From NCBI GenBank assembly GCA_021568835.1, contig JAKGSH010000010.1:3100001-3164000 (forward strand): a stretch of 64,000 bases of DNA, written 5' to 3'. The notes below the pieces were generated by a model that ran no database searches, was not told where the DNA came from, and was given only the letters and a program-made list of their open reading frames with translations. Positions 51,078 through 58,883 of the stretch are shown piece by piece. The stretch comes from Streptomyces sp. Tue 6430. GTDB lineage: Bacteria > Actinomycetota > Actinomycetes > Streptomycetales > Streptomycetaceae. The position numbers were made by a program, and so were the translations under genes. Each line of letters starts with the position of its first letter. Position 1 is the stretch's first letter.

Positions 51078-53672
51078 ATGACCGACGAGAACACTCCCGT
51101 CACCCCTGAAGAGGGCGGCGACATCGCCATGCGCGTCGAGCCCGTCGGGCTCGAGACGGAGATGCAGCGCTCCTACCTCGACTACGCGATGTCCGTCATC
51201 GTCTCGCGTGCGCTGCCGGACGTGCGGGACGGCCTCAAGCCCGTCCACCGCCGCGTGCTGTACGCCATGTACGACGGCGGCTACCGCCCCGAGCGCGGCT
51301 TCTACAAGTGCGCCCGCGTCGTCGGCGACGTCATGGGCAACTACCACCCGCACGGCGACTCCTCGATCTACGACGCGCTGGTCCGCCTCGCGCAGCCGTG
51401 GTCGATGCGCATGCCGCTCGTGGACTCCAACGGCAACTTCGGCTCGCCGGGCAACGACCCGGCGGCGGCCATGCGCTACACCGAGTGCAAGATGGCGCCG
51501 CTGTCGATGGAGATGGTCCGCGACATCGACGAGGAGACCGTCGACTTCACGGACAACTACGACGGCCGCTCCCAGGAGCCGACCGTCCTGCCGGCCCGCT
51601 TCCCGAACCTGCTGATCAACGGTTCGGCCGGTATCGCGGTCGGCATGGCGACCAACATCCCCGCGCACAACCTGCGCGAGGTCGCGGCCGGCGCCCAGTG
51701 GTACCTGGAGAACCCGGAGGCCTCGCACGAGGAGCTCCTGGACGCGCTGATCGAGCGCATCAAGGGTCCCGACTTCCCGACCGGCGCCCTCGTGGTGGGC
51801 CGCAAGGGCATCGAGGAGGCGTACCGCACGGGCCGTGGCTCCATCACGATGCGCGCGGTCGTCGAGGTCGAGGAGATCCAGAACCGCCAGTGCCTGGTGG
51901 TCACGGAGCTGCCCTACCAGGTGAACCCGGACAACCTCGCGCAGAAGATCGCCGACCTGGTGAAGGACGGCAAGATCGGCGGCATCGCGGACGTCCGTGA
52001 CGAGACGTCCTCGCGCACCGGCCAGCGCCTGGTGATCGTCCTCAAGCGGGACGCGGTCGCCAAGGTCGTCCTGAACAACCTCTACAAGCACACGGACCTG
52101 CAGACCAACTTCGGCGCCAACATGCTGGCCCTGGTCGACGGCGTCCCGCGCACCCTTTCCCTGGACGCGTTCATCCGCCACTGGGTGACGCACCAGATCG
52201 AGGTCATCGTCCGCCGTACGAAGTTCCGGCTGCGCAAGGCGGAGGAGCGGGCGCACATCCTGCGCGGCCTGCTGAAGGCCCTGGACGCCATCGACGAGGT
52301 CATCGCGCTGATCCGGCGCAGCGACACCGTCGACATCGCGCGCACGGGCCTGAGGGACCTCCTGGAGATCGACGACATCCAGGCGAACGCCATCCTCGAG
52401 ATGCAGTTGCGCCGCCTGGCCGCCCTGGAGCGCCAGAAGATCGTCCAGGAGCACGACGAGCTGCAGGCGAAGATCACGGAGTACAACGAGATCCTCTCCT
52501 CGCCGGTCCGCCAGCGCGGCATCGTCAGCGCCGAGCTGGCCGCGATCGTCGAGAAGTACGGCGACGACCGCAAGACCCAGCTGATCCCCTACGACGGTGA
52601 CATGTCCATCGAGGACCTCATCGCCGAGGAGGACATCGTCGTCACCGTCACGCGCGGTGGTTACGTCAAGCGGACCAAGGCCGACGACTACCGGGCGCAG
52701 AAGCGCGGCGGCAAGGGCGTGCGGGGCGCGAAGCTCAAGGAAGACGACATCGTCGACCACTTCTTCGTCTCCACCACGCACCACTGGCTGCTGTTCTTCA
52801 CCAACAAGGGCCGCGTCTACCGGGCGAAGGCGTACGAGCTGCCCGACGCCGGGCGTGACGCGCGTGGACAGCACGTGGCGAACCTGCTGGCCTTCCAGCC
52901 GGACGAGGCGATCGCCGAGATCCTGGCGATCCGCGACTACGAGGCGGCGCCGTACCTGGTCCTGGCCACCAAGGGCGGGCTGGTCAAGAAGACGCCTCTG
53001 AAGGATTACGATTCGCCGCGTTCCGGCGGTGTCATCGCGATCAACCTGCGGGAGCGGGAGGACGGATCCGACGACGAACTGATCGGAGCCGAACTCGTCT
53101 CGGCCGACGATGATCTGCTGTTGATCAGCAAGAAGGCCCAGTCGATCAGGTTCACCGCCTCGGACGACACTCTGCGCCCGATGGGCCGCGCCACCTCGGG
53201 CGTCAAGGGCATGAGTTTCCGTGCGAGCGACGAGCTGCTCTCGATGAATGTTGTTCGACCCGGTACGTTCGTGTTCACTGCCACAGACGGCGGGTACGCG
53301 AAGCGCACCAACGTCGACGAGTACCGCGTCCAGGGTCGCGGCGGCCTCGGCATCAAGGCCGCCAAGATCGTCGAGGACCGCGGCTCCCTCGTGGGCGCGC
53401 TGATCGTCGAGGAGACCGATGAGATCCTCGCCATCTCGCTGTCCGGCGGTGTGATTCGTACGCGAGTCAACGAGGTCAGGGAGACGGGCCGTGACACCAT
53501 GGGCGTCCAACTGATCAACCTGGGCAAGCGCGATGCCGTGGTCGGCATCGCACGTAACGCCGAGGCGGGGCGCGAGGCGGAGGAGGTCGACGGCGACATC
53601 GCCGTGGACGACACCGCCGAGGACGCCGCGACCAGCGGCACGGACGAGGGTGAGGCGCCCTCGACCGAGTAG
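51078..53672 (+). CDS. gyrA: DNA gyrase subunit A
   Basis: 864 residues. N-terminal breakage-reunion domain with the quinolone region HPHGDSSIYDALVRLAQPWS and the catalytic tyrosine in AAAMRYTECKM (about residue 131-135). The C-terminal beta-pinwheel starts after about residue 510 and contains the gyrase-specific box QKRGGKG (in YRAQKRGGKGVRGAKL). An acidic tail of about 35 residues ends the protein. Together with GyrB it forms the A2B2 enzyme. It is followed at 18 bp by the DUF3566 gene, probably co-transcribed. Confidence 0.98.
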   Translation: MTDENTPVTPEEGGDIAMRVEPVGLETEMQRSYLDYAMSVIVSRALPDVRDGLKPVHRRVLYAMYDGGYRPERGFYKCARVVGDVMGNYHPHGDSSIYDALVRLAQPWSMRMPLVDSNGNFGSPGNDPAAAMRYTECKMAPLSMEMVRDIDEETVDFTDNYDGRSQEPTVLPARFPNLLINGSAGIAVGMATNIPAHNLREVAAGAQWYLENPEASHEELLDALIERIKGPDFPTGALVVGRKGIEEAYRTGRGSITMRAVVEVEEIQNRQCLVVTELPYQVNPDNLAQKIADLVKDGKIGGIADVRDETSSRTGQRLVIVLKRDAVAKVVLNNLYKHTDLQTNFGANMLALVDGVPRTLSLDAFIRHWVTHQIEVIVRRTKFRLRKAEERAHILRGLLKALDAIDEVIALIRRSDTVDIARTGLRDLLEIDDIQANAILEMQLRRLAALERQKIVQEHDELQAKITEYNEILSSPVRQRGIVSAELAAIVEKYGDDRKTQLIPYDGDMSIEDLIAEEDIVVTVTRGGYVKRTKADDYRAQKRGGKGVRGAKLKEDDIVDHFFVSTTHHWLLFFTNKGRVYRAKAYELPDAGRDARGQHVANLLAFQPDEAIAEILAIRDYEAAPYLVLATKGGLVKKTPLKDYDSPRSGGVIAINLREREDGSDDELIGAELVSADDDLLLISKKAQSIRFTASDDTLRPMGRATSGVKGMSFRASDELLSMNVVRPGTFVFTATDGGYAKRTNVDEYRVQGRGGLGIKAAKIVEDRGSLVGALIVEETDEILAISLSGGVIRTRVNEVRETGRDTMGVQLINLGKRDAVVGIARNAEAGREAEEVDGDIAVDDTAEDAATSGTDEGEAPSTE

Positions 53673-53690
53673 CACGAGGAGTGAGTCATC

Positions 53691-54479
53691 GTGAGCGGAG
53701 CCACGGGCGCCGGTTCGGTCGGAACGTCGGCCGGCAGAGGTGCCGGTACGGGAACGGACGGCGGCCGTGGCTCCGCCGCGGTGAACAAGGATGCGCGCGC
53801 GGCCGACGCGCAGGTGACGGATCCGCACACGACCAACCTCCAGGCGATCAAGTCGCCCGCGAAGGACTCGCACTCGCCCGACACGCATGGATCCCAGGGG
53901 GGAACTGTGACGGACACCCGAGGCCCGCAGACCCAGCAGTACGCGGCTGGAGCGGGCCAGGCCGGTGAGGCCCAGCAGGCCTCCCCGCTGCCCGGCGAAC
54001 GCCAGGGGCAGCAGCCCACCGGGCCCTACCACCCGCCGCAGGCCTATTCGACCCCGGCCCCGGCCGGCGCGGTCCGCCGGCCGCGCACCGGCGCCCGGAC
54101 CACGCCCCGCGTGCGCAAGGCCCGGCTGCGCGTGGCGAAGGCCGACCCGTGGTCGGTGATGAAGGTCAGCTTCCTGCTCTCGATCGCGCTGGGCATCTGC
54201 ACGATCATCGCGGCCGCCGTGCTGTGGATGGTCATGGACGCGATGGGCGTCTTCTCGACGGTCGGCGGCACGATCTCCGAGGCGACCGGCTCCAACGAGT
54301 CGAACGGCTTCGACCTCCAGTCCTTCCTCTCCCTGCCCAACGTGCTGCTGTTCACGGCGATCATCGCGGTCATCGACGTCGTCCTCGCGACGGCTCTCGC
54401 GACCCTCGGCGCGTTCATCTACAACCTGTCCGCGGGCTTCGTGGGCGGCGTCGAGCTGACGCTCGCCGAAGACGAGTGA
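53691..54479 (+). CDS. DUF3566 membrane protein
   Basis: 262 residues from GTG 53691. A long disordered Gly/Thr/Gln/Pro-rich N-terminal part (about 1-150) leads to the DUF3566 domain: RVRKARLRVAKADPWSVMKVSFLLSIALGICTIIAAAVLWMVM, then a second membrane segment VLLFTAIIAVIDVVLATALATLGAFIYN. It is the Streptomyces counterpart of mycobacterial Rv0007, always next to gyrA; function unknown, envelope-related by association. It lies 18 bp after gyrA. Confidence 0.9.
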   Translation: MSGATGAGSVGTSAGRGAGTGTDGGRGSAAVNKDARAADAQVTDPHTTNLQAIKSPAKDSHSPDTHGSQGGTVTDTRGPQTQQYAAGAGQAGEAQQASPLPGERQGQQPTGPYHPPQAYSTPAPAGAVRRPRTGARTTPRVRKARLRVAKADPWSVMKVSFLLSIALGICTIIAAAVLWMVMDAMGVFSTVGGTISEATGSNESNGFDLQSFLSLPNVLLFTAIIAVIDVVLATALATLGAFIYNLSAGFVGGVELTLAEDE

Positions 54480-54533
54480 CTTGGCCGCGGCGGCCGTCCC
54501 AAACCTCCGCCGCCCCTTCGGCGACAACCGATT

Positions 54534-54562
54534 TTGGGACTGCCCGCGTCGTGCGCTAATCT
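54534..54562 (+). promoter_or_regulatory. tRNA-Ile promoter
   Basis: TTGGGA (54534-54539), 17-base spacer, TAATCT (54557-54562), about 40 bp before the tRNA gene. Confidence 0.65.
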
Positions 54563-54602
54563 TCAGGAGTCAGCGCGCGGGACACACACCGCAAAGCGCG
54601 GC

Positions 54603-54676
54603 GGGGCTATAGCTCAGTTGGTTAGAGCGCATCCCTGATAAGGATGAGGCCACAGGTTCAAATCCTGTTAGCCCCA
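54603..54676 (+). tRNA. tRNA-Ile (GAT)
   Basis: 74 nt up to the discriminator A, with an encoded CCA directly after (54677-54679). Acceptor GGGGCTA pairs with TAGCCCC; the anticodon loop CTGATAA gives anticodon GAT. Its 3' half is repeated in degenerate form 1.5 kb downstream. Confidence 0.97.
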
Positions 54677-54683
54677 CCAGCGA

Positions 54684-54717
54684 GAAGACCCCCAGTCGGT
54701 ACCGGCTGGGGGTCTTC
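54684..54717 (+). terminator. tRNA-Ile terminator
   Basis: 16-bp stem GAAGACCCCCAGTCGG / CCGGCTGGGGGTCTTC (one T-G pair) with a 2-base loop. Confidence 0.88.
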
Positions 54718-54901
54718 GACATCCACGGCTGACATCAGCCGATCAGCGGATCTTCCAGAAGCTCGGCGAGCATGCCGACCTGGGTCGATCACCGCAGAGA
54801 GCGGCTACGGGGCAAAGGCAAGCCTCCGGCGGGGGCACTCAGGCTCCGAGACGGCGAGGGCGCCGCCTGCGAGTGCCGACCGAGTGTGGCGTGCGGGGGA
54901 G

Positions 54902-55051
54902 GCTCCCGTCCCGTCTGCCATCGGCCCAGGCAGAGCCGAGCAGCCGCGGCCCAGGGCGTCCAGGTTGTTCGTACAGTGGCGCGCTCCACCTGGACGTCAG
55001 GAACCACGCCCGCTCCACGGTGTGTGGGGCGACGGCAGACGGGACGGGAGC
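54902..55051. repeat. Imperfect 150-bp palindrome (64-nt arms)
   Basis: The outer 18 bp are a perfect inverted repeat: GCTCCCGTCCCGTCTGCC (54902-54919) and its complement (55034-55051). The inner ends also match 9 of 10 (GCGTCCAGGT 54956, ACCTGGACGT 54988), with equal-length diverged arms between, around a 22-bp loop. This looks like a decayed mobile-element end or a MITE-like hairpin. I find no gene in 54718-55270; the open frames here are low-quality. Confidence 0.6.
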
Positions 55052-55270
55052 TCGGGAGAGCGGTGGGTTGAGGTAGAGCGGGCCGCTCATGCCGCGAATA
55101 CACAACGGGACACGGCAGTCCTTCGGACGGCGGGTCAGCCGCAGTGATGTGAGTCACCGGCAAGCGGGATCGGTGAAGGCTGCCTGATCAAGGCACTGTG
55201 CCAGCCCATTCCCTCCTGGGAGGATCCCGGCACCGCACACTCCTTGAAGACGACAAAGGTGGTTGACCTC

Positions 55271-55855
55271 ATGAGAACGACTCGCGTGATCCTTGCTGCG
55301 GCCGCAGGCGCTCTTGTCCCGGCGCTGTTACTCGCTACGCCGTCCATGGCCGCCCCCATCGTCCCCGGAGTCGCCGTCGCGACGGCCGGCTCGCCCTACG
55401 ACGGGATGAGTGCGGACGACCTGCGGGTGGCGATAGCCCGCACCCTCGCCGACCCCGACAGCGGCAAGCGCGTGATCGGGGAGGCGAACGCGCTCCTCGA
55501 CAGCGGCACCGTGGAGGAGATGCGCGCCTGGCTGGAGACGGGCTACCCCCTCGCCCAGGCCGAGGACGACCGGGTCGCGATCACCAGGCTTCTCGCCGAC
55601 CCGGACAGCGGCAAGCGCGTCCGTGCGGAAGTCAACCAGCTTCTCGACAACAACGACTCCCGGCAGATACGCGCCTGGCTGGAGACGGGCTACCGCCTGG
55701 CCCAGGCCGAGGACGACCGGGTCGCCATTTTCCGGCTTCTCGCCGACCCCGACATCAGCGACGCCCTGCGCGCAGCGGCCGGCGCTGCTCTCGACGACAA
55801 CACCCCGGAAGCGCTGCGCCACTTCCTGGAGGTCGGCCGGTACGAGGTCGGCTAG
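55271..55855 (+). CDS. Secreted ALF-repeat protein
   Basis: 194 residues from ATG 55271, preceded by AAAGGTGG. A signal peptide (RTTRVILAAAAGALVPALLLATPSMAAP) is followed by three helical repeats of about 47 residues with the pattern DDxRVAIxRxLADPDSG...LxxG(Y)xLAQAED, which matches the ALF short-repeat family frequent in Streptomyces surface and enzyme-linked proteins. No catalytic domain is present. It lies alone between tRNA-Ile and a degenerate tRNA copy, so it may have been acquired with a former insertion. Function unknown. Confidence 0.8.
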   Translation: MRTTRVILAAAAGALVPALLLATPSMAAPIVPGVAVATAGSPYDGMSADDLRVAIARTLADPDSGKRVIGEANALLDSGTVEEMRAWLETGYPLAQAEDDRVAITRLLADPDSGKRVRAEVNQLLDNNDSRQIRAWLETGYRLAQAEDDRVAIFRLLADPDISDALRAAAGAALDDNTPEALRHFLEVGRYEVG

Positions 55856-56132
55856 GCGTTCTGTCCAGGGAGGTTGTGGACGAGTGAGCGGGGCATCCTG
55901 CGTCGACTCCTTGTCCGCCAGCCCGTCCGCGAGCCCCCGGTGTCGCTGTTGGCGGTGAGGCCCGTCTCACGGTTCCTGCTTCAGGACTGTCGATGAGCCC
56001 GACCGCCCCGGCGCGTGACATCGGCAGCTGACACCGACAGACACGAACCAGCCCGGTCACTGCCGAATCTCGGCGGACCTCCGGCCTGCGGTCAACGGCG
56101 AGGATTCGTGGCTGCGCAATGCCCGTGATCGA
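55856..56132. other. Gene-poor spacer
   Basis: No convincing gene, promoter or repeat seen between the ALF gene and the tRNA fragment. The short open frames here have no coding character. Confidence 0.5.
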
Positions 56133-56176
56133 CCTGATGAGGATGAGGCCACAGGTTCAGATCCTGTTGGCCCCAC
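56133..56176 (+). pseudogene. Degenerate 3' half of tRNA-Ile
   Basis: From the anticodon-arm 3' side to the acceptor end it matches tRNA-Ile(GAT) at 54603 with a few A-to-G changes (for example GATAAG to GATGAG, TTCAAATCC to TTCAGATCC, TTAGCCCC to TTGGCCCC). The 5' half is absent. Even the flanking terminator is of the same design. It fits a decayed attachment-site copy or a broken tandem tRNA duplication. Confidence 0.75.
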
Positions 56177-56182
56177 CGGTGC

Positions 56183-56215
56183 GAAGGCCCCCGACCGGTC
56201 AGGTCGGGGGCCTTC
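56183..56215 (+). terminator. Terminator after the tRNA fragment
   Basis: Perfect 14-bp stem GAAGGCCCCCGACC / GGTCGGGGGCCTTC with a 5-base loop, similar to the tRNA-Ile terminator. Confidence 0.82.
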
Positions 56216-56434
56216 GACGTGTCTGTGCGGGGCTGAGGCGGCGGGACGTCGGGCGAGGGCAGGGCAGGGCAGGGCGGGCCGGCTGCGGGTGCGGGGACGA
56301 GGCCGGGTGCCGGGGGTGGACATGGCGAAGGCCCGGTTGCTCCTGGGGAGCTGCCGGGCCTGCATCGTGCGGCTGTACGCAAGTTCGCCGTTACGTCGTG
56401 ATCGGGGTGAGGTGCGGCACGTGGTGCCGGGGCG

Positions 56435-56830
56435 TCAGCGCTGGAGGGGTGCGGCGTGCTCGGCGGCGAGGTCGCTACCGGTGTCGCACGGGGCCGTGAG
56501 GTGGTCCGGTTCCGTCAGCGCCGTGAGGTCGTCCGGTTCGGTCTCGGGGAGCGGGCGCTGCCGGCAGTGGGGGGACTTTCCGTGGGCCTCGGCGTGGATG
56601 CGCTGCTTCATCGTGGGGGGCAGGGATCGTGCCAGTGGCCAGGCCGCCCAGGGGGAGGCCGCCGGCACGTTCGCGGGTACGGCGTTGTTGCTTTCGCCGC
56701 TGTTGCGCGTCGGCTCGCTCTGCGCTACCGCCGTCGTGGCGGTGGTGGTGATGAGTCCGAGCGCCGTGCACAGCGCGAGGAAGGCGGTGATGATGGCGGT
56801 CCACAGCTTCATGACCCGGTTGTCGGTCAT
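56435..56830 (-). CDS. Small secreted protein, function unknown
   Basis: 131 residues from ATG 56830, preceded by GAGGGG. A signal-peptide-like stretch (VMKLWTAIITAFLALCTALGLITTTATTAVAQS) is followed by a short Ala/Pro-rich part and PPTMKQRIHAEAHGKSPHCR. I have seen similar short secreted proteins in Streptomyces (the DUF6344 group comes to mind, not verified). Shadow frames on the other strand are less coding-like. It is the only minus-strand gene between the tRNA fragment and DLW-39. Confidence 0.6.
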   Translation of the reverse strand: MTDNRVMKLWTAIITAFLALCTALGLITTTATTAVAQSEPTRNSGESNNAVPANVPAASPWAAWPLARSLPPTMKQRIHAEAHGKSPHCRQRPLPETEPDDLTALTEPDHLTAPCDTGSDLAAEHAAPLQR

Positions 56831-57167
56831 GGCCCCTCACTTTCGGGTCGGGTGATTTGCGTACTTTCCTCATGATGTGTATGCGAGGCGCGAAGTGGCG
56901 GACCGACGCTCGTGGCGTGGCGTTGTTCCGATGAACACCACTCGGATGGGGCAAGGAGGCCGATAACCCGTCGAAGGCGGGCGAAGTGACCGTCCGTGCG
57001 GGTGTGATCACCCTCCGGCCCGGGGTGCGATCCTCTGCCCCGGCCCTGCCTACAGGGCTGTCGAGGGCGGGAGTTGGAGGGTCGACGCAGGTCACCGATC
57101 GATATCGGTCGGTGTGTATAGTCGGGCGCCAGAGGTCCCCTACGTCAAGGAAAGACGAGGTCGCGCG
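56831..57167 (+). promoter_or_regulatory. Intergenic region with candidate promoter of the DLW-39 gene
   Basis: About 340 bp without a gene. TATAGT at 57117-57122 is a good -10 about 46 bp before the GTG 57168 start; no matching -35 is obvious. Nothing else recognised. Confidence 0.4.
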
Positions 57168-57296
57168 GTGAAGAAGCTTCTCCTGGTCGCACTGGCCGCC
57201 ATCGGCGGACTCCTCGTGTACCGCCAGATCCAGGCGGATCGCGCCGAGCAGGATCTGTGGACGGAGGCGACTGACTCCGTGCCCACGGGTTCGTGA
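57168..57296 (+). CDS. DLW-39 family small protein
   Basis: 42 residues from GTG 57168: MKKLLLVALAAIGGLLVYRQI, then QADRAEQDLWTEATD, containing the DLW motif that names the family. One N-terminal membrane segment with a short charged tail. Function unknown; it is found near gyrA/tRNA-Ile/tRNA-Ala in many actinobacteria. A strong terminator follows 25 bp after the stop. Confidence 0.85.
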   Translation: MKKLLLVALAAIGGLLVYRQIQADRAEQDLWTEATDSVPTGS

Positions 57297-57321
57297 GTAC
57301 CGACACCGAATACTGATCAGG

Positions 57322-57350
57322 CCCCGACCGCTCCGTGCGGTCGGGGTTTT
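57322..57350 (+). terminator. Intrinsic terminator
   Basis: Perfect 10-bp stem CCCCGACCGC / GCGGTCGGGG with a 5-base loop, followed by TTTT (57347-57350). Confidence 0.93.
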
Positions 57351-57503
57351 GTGTTGCGGGGGAGACCGATCCCGGTTAGGGACGGCGGGGCAGCCGTTTC
57401 GGACGTTCGTGCGGGATGCGGGGCGGGGCCCGGGCCGGCAGGGCAGGATGGCCCGGGCCGGGTCCGGACAGGACCGCTGCCGGCGAGGTCGGGGGGGCGT
57501 GTG

Positions 57504-58883
57504 ATGGGCCGGCGTACGGGGTGGACGAGCGCACTGCGCGAGACCGTGGTGCGGTCGGCCGTCGGGCGGGTCGTGGCCGTGGCGGCGGCGTTCTGCGTGG
57601 CCTCGGCAGGGCTGCCGGGGACCGTGGCCCGGGCCGCGGGTGCGGCGGACGTACCCGCCTATGCCTTCGACCGGGACGCCCGGGGCATCACCGCCGCCGA
57701 CGGCACCGCCGACGCCGTACGCCTGGAGCCGGGCACCACGTACCGCAGTGCCCTCGTGGGGCGCGGGAAGGCCTACTACCGGATGGAACTCGACGACGCC
57801 TCGAACGCGTACGTCTCCGTCACGGCCGTCCCGCGCGCCGGCGCCGCGCTCGCCGGCGGTGACGGCGTCAAGGTCTCCGTGCGGAACGCCGACGGCAGCA
57901 GCTGCTCCTTCGACACCGTGACCGTGGGCGCGTCCCGGGACCCGCACCCGGTCACCGCCTGGGGGGCGCGCGAGATCCTGGCGGGCAAGGGCCTGTGTCA
58001 GGAGGCCGGCACCTACTTCCTCGTGGTCGAGCGCACCGAGACCGGCACCGGGACCGGGCAGCCCTGGGAGCTGGAACTGGCGCCCGTGTCCGAGCCGCCG
58101 TCGGCCGGCGACGCCGGTGCGACGAGCGTGCCCGAGGTGTGGGACTCCGCCACGCCCGCGCCCCTCGTCGCGGACCCCGTCGACCGTCCGGGCGGCGGCG
58201 GCTTCTCCGGCGCGACCGCCGTGGGGCAGGGCGTCTGGCGGGACGAGATCGTCCCCGGACAGACCCTCTACTACAAGGTGCCCGTCGACTGGGGACAGCA
58301 GCTGTACGCCACCGTCGACCTGGGGAGCGCGGGCACGGACTCCGGATTCGTGGTGCCCGCCCTCGATCTGACGGCCTACAACCCGGTGCGCGCCGAGGTC
58401 GCCGGCGCGAGCATCGGTTACGGAGGCACCCGGAAGTCGGCTTCTCTGCCCCCGCTGCCGCCGGTCCGCCACGTCAACCGGTACGCCCCCACGGACCCGG
58501 CCCAGAGCCTGCGGTTCGCGGGTTTCCACTACCTCGCCGTGTACCTCTCGGCGCACGTCGCCGAACGCTTCGGTGAGGGACCCTACGGCGTGGAGCTGCG
58601 CGTCCGGATCGGCGGGACCGCACAGGCCGGCCCGGGCTACGAGGGCCGGTCGGTGCCGGACGGTGTCTTCGAGACCGGTGCGCGGAGCGGGCAGGGCGCC
58701 TCGGCCGGCGGCACGGCCGACGGCCGGGACGGTGCCGGTGCCGGCGGCGCGATGGCGGCGGTCGCCGTGGGCGGCATCGGTACGGGCAGCGCGCTGCTGG
58801 TGGTGCTCGGGGTGTGGACGGTGACGGCGAGGCGCCGCGCCTCCGCTCAGATCCGGGCCAGCGCCCAGAACCCGACGGCGTAG
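57504..58883 (+). CDS. Secreted, C-terminally anchored protein of unknown function
   Basis: 459 residues from ATG 57504 (an adjoining GTG 57501 is equally possible). Signal peptide around AVAAAFCVASAGLPGTVARAAG, then two similar beta-rich domains (about 50-205 and 230-400), each built around a GxTYRSALVGRGKAYYRM / PGQTLYYKVPVDWGQQLYATV motif that resembles PPC-type domains. A Gly/Ala-rich linker, a membrane helix (AAVAVGGIGTGSALLVVLGVW) and a short basic tail follow. I do not recognise a named family. It is convergent with, and overlaps by 37 bp, the 3' end of the kinase gene. Confidence 0.75.
   Translation: MGRRTGWTSALRETVVRSAVGRVVAVAAAFCVASAGLPGTVARAAGAADVPAYAFDRDARGITAADGTADAVRLEPGTTYRSALVGRGKAYYRMELDDASNAYVSVTAVPRAGAALAGGDGVKVSVRNADGSSCSFDTVTVGASRDPHPVTAWGAREILAGKGLCQEAGTYFLVVERTETGTGTGQPWELELAPVSEPPSAGDAGATSVPEVWDSATPAPLVADPVDRPGGGGFSGATAVGQGVWRDEIVPGQTLYYKVPVDWGQQLYATVDLGSAGTDSGFVVPALDLTAYNPVRAEVAGASIGYGGTRKSASLPPLPPVRHVNRYAPTDPAQSLRFAGFHYLAVYLSAHVAERFGEGPYGVELRVRIGGTAQAGPGYEGRSVPDGVFETGARSGQGASAGGTADGRDGAGAGGAMAAVAVGGIGTGSALLVVLGVWTVTARRRASAQIRASAQNPTA

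Noticed and set aside
51066..54527. 1153-codon open frame on the minus strand opposite gyrA
   Set aside because: Shadow of the high GC third-position bias; gyrA on the plus strand is certain and the shadow has no recognisable domain.
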